This document shows positions 16,311 to 16,849 of a stretch of DNA of 16,849 nt, piece after piece. Each line of letters starts with the position of its first letter. The stretch's first letter is position 1. The stretch comes from Methyloglobulus sp. (GTDB lineage Bacteria > Pseudomonadota > Gammaproteobacteria > Methylococcales > Methylomonadaceae), in contig JABFSV010000264.1 in assembly GCA_013140405.1 (NCBI GenBank), positions 1 to 16,849 of the forward strand, given 5' to 3'. Made by a program: the position numbers and the translations under genes. The notes beneath the pieces were generated by a model. It was not told the DNA's origin and searched no databases. It worked only from the letters and a program-made list of their open reading frames with translations.

Positions 16311-16380
16311 AGTGTTTTAGCATCAAGGGCGCACAATATGCCCAACATACGAGATTCAGCCGCTTCTGGAATTGCTTTCG

Positions 16381-16417
16381 CAACAATTATTCCACCACGT
16401 ACATTCCAACAATTATT
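16381..16417. repeat. Short direct repeat after folK
   Basis: CAACAATTATT occurs at 16381-16391 and again at 16407-16417, 26 bases apart, in the 108-base gap between the convergent folK and the last gene. The second copy continues into a small palindrome, ACAATTATTGT. No T-run terminator is evident. With only two copies of 11 bases in AT-rich DNA, chance cannot be excluded. Confidence 0.35.
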
Positions 16418-16418
16418 G

Positions 16419-16849
16419 TCATTCTTTAATACCTTTAAGTTGCTTATAAAGAGAAACTAATATTCCTGAAATAGCAAAACTGAGCATTCCTATTTGTAGC
16501 AACGTCAACAAAACTAACTTTAGAAATTTTTCTTCATTATTGATATCGAATTCCTTGTATGGACTTGTCATAAAAAAAATTGAATATAATGAAACTGATA
16601 ATAACCAGACCAATGGATTTTCTGAAGTAGCCATGTATGAGTAATCCTTTGGTGGTTCGTGACCCCATAATGGAAAAAATAATCCAAGCTTTGATAACCT
16701 TTTTTTAGATTCAAATAAAAGATGTTGAGCTTCTTTCACGTTGCTCTGCAATTGTATTAAACCAGGGGAATCTATCTGATTATGAAAAATGATCAAAGCT
16801 AATATTGAAATAATAAAGGAGCTGGTAGTGAGTAAAAATTCAGACGCAT
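16419..16849 (-). CDS. Predicted membrane protein, 5' end outside the window (partial)
   Basis: I do not recognise this gene. The frame is open from the right edge to a TGA at 16419-16421, about 142 residues. An in-frame TTG at 16796 is unlikely as the start, because codons before it continue a hydrophobic stretch (SSFIISILALIIF), so the true start is probably beyond the edge. Three likely membrane segments are visible: that first one, one around NPLVWLLSVSLYSIFFM, and one around LKLVLLTLLQIGMLSFAISG. Between the first two lies a polar, lysine-rich stretch with heptad-like leucines (QSNVKEAQHLLFESKKRL). It ends in KQLKGIKE. The DNA is visibly more AT-rich than its neighbours, which hints at recent acquisition. 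It converges on folK, so it is not part of the folate operon. Confidence 0.6.
   Translation of the reverse strand, partial: ASEFLLTTSSFIISILALIIFHNQIDSPGLIQLQSNVKEAQHLLFESKKRLSKLGLFFPLWGHEPPKDYSYMATSENPLVWLLSVSLYSIFFMTSPYKEFDINNEEKFLKLVLLTLLQIGMLSFAISGILVSLYKQLKGIKE

Noticed and set aside
1..16849. CRISPR array, insertion sequence, phage or toxin-antitoxin genes
   Set aside because: No regularly spaced repeats, transposase, integrase or paired small toxin-like genes were seen on either strand; nearly every base belongs to a recognised housekeeping gene.

Overview
The window is a compact stretch of bacterial chromosome, almost wholly coding, and reads as gammaproteobacterial housekeeping DNA. 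The evidence is the block rpsU - GatB/YqeY - dnaG - rpoD - tRNA-Ile2, tsaD next to plsY and folB, and fmt - rsmB - DUF4390 - ntrY - ntrX. AhcY in place of the Pfs/LuxS route, together with the general flavour of the proteins, suggests a methanotroph or relative (order Methylococcales). That placement is an inference from memory of family sequences, not a computed result.

Layout. Positions 1-5602 (+ strand) hold the 3' end of fmt, then rsmB, a secreted DUF4390 protein, a membrane sensor kinase of the NtrY family and an NtrX-type regulator. The genes overlap or nearly touch and look like one operon linking initiator-tRNA formylation and 16S rRNA methylation to a two-component system. Positions 5757-9141 (- strand) hold metK, ahcY and metF, transcribed in that order: the activated-methyl cycle with its supply of methyl-tetrahydrofolate. 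Positions 9215-13663 (- strand) hold the macromolecular-synthesis operon rpsU, yqeY-like, dnaG, rpoD, ending in a CAU-anticodon tRNA-Ile2 and a clear hairpin terminator. From 13777 come tsaD (+), the convergent plsY (-), then folB and folK (+). The right edge carries the 5'-truncated end of an AT-rich predicted membrane protein on the - strand.

No mobile element, CRISPR array, phage gene or obvious new system is present. The most notable points are: an NtrX whose AAA+ domain has lost the GAFTGA loop, the Walker B aspartate and the putative arginine finger; a FolK that lacks two residues known to matter in the E. coli enzyme; a REP-like palindrome between ahcY and metF; and the unrecognised membrane protein at the right edge. 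No gene-free stretch exceeds 300 bases; the longest, between ntrX and metF, is 154 bases.
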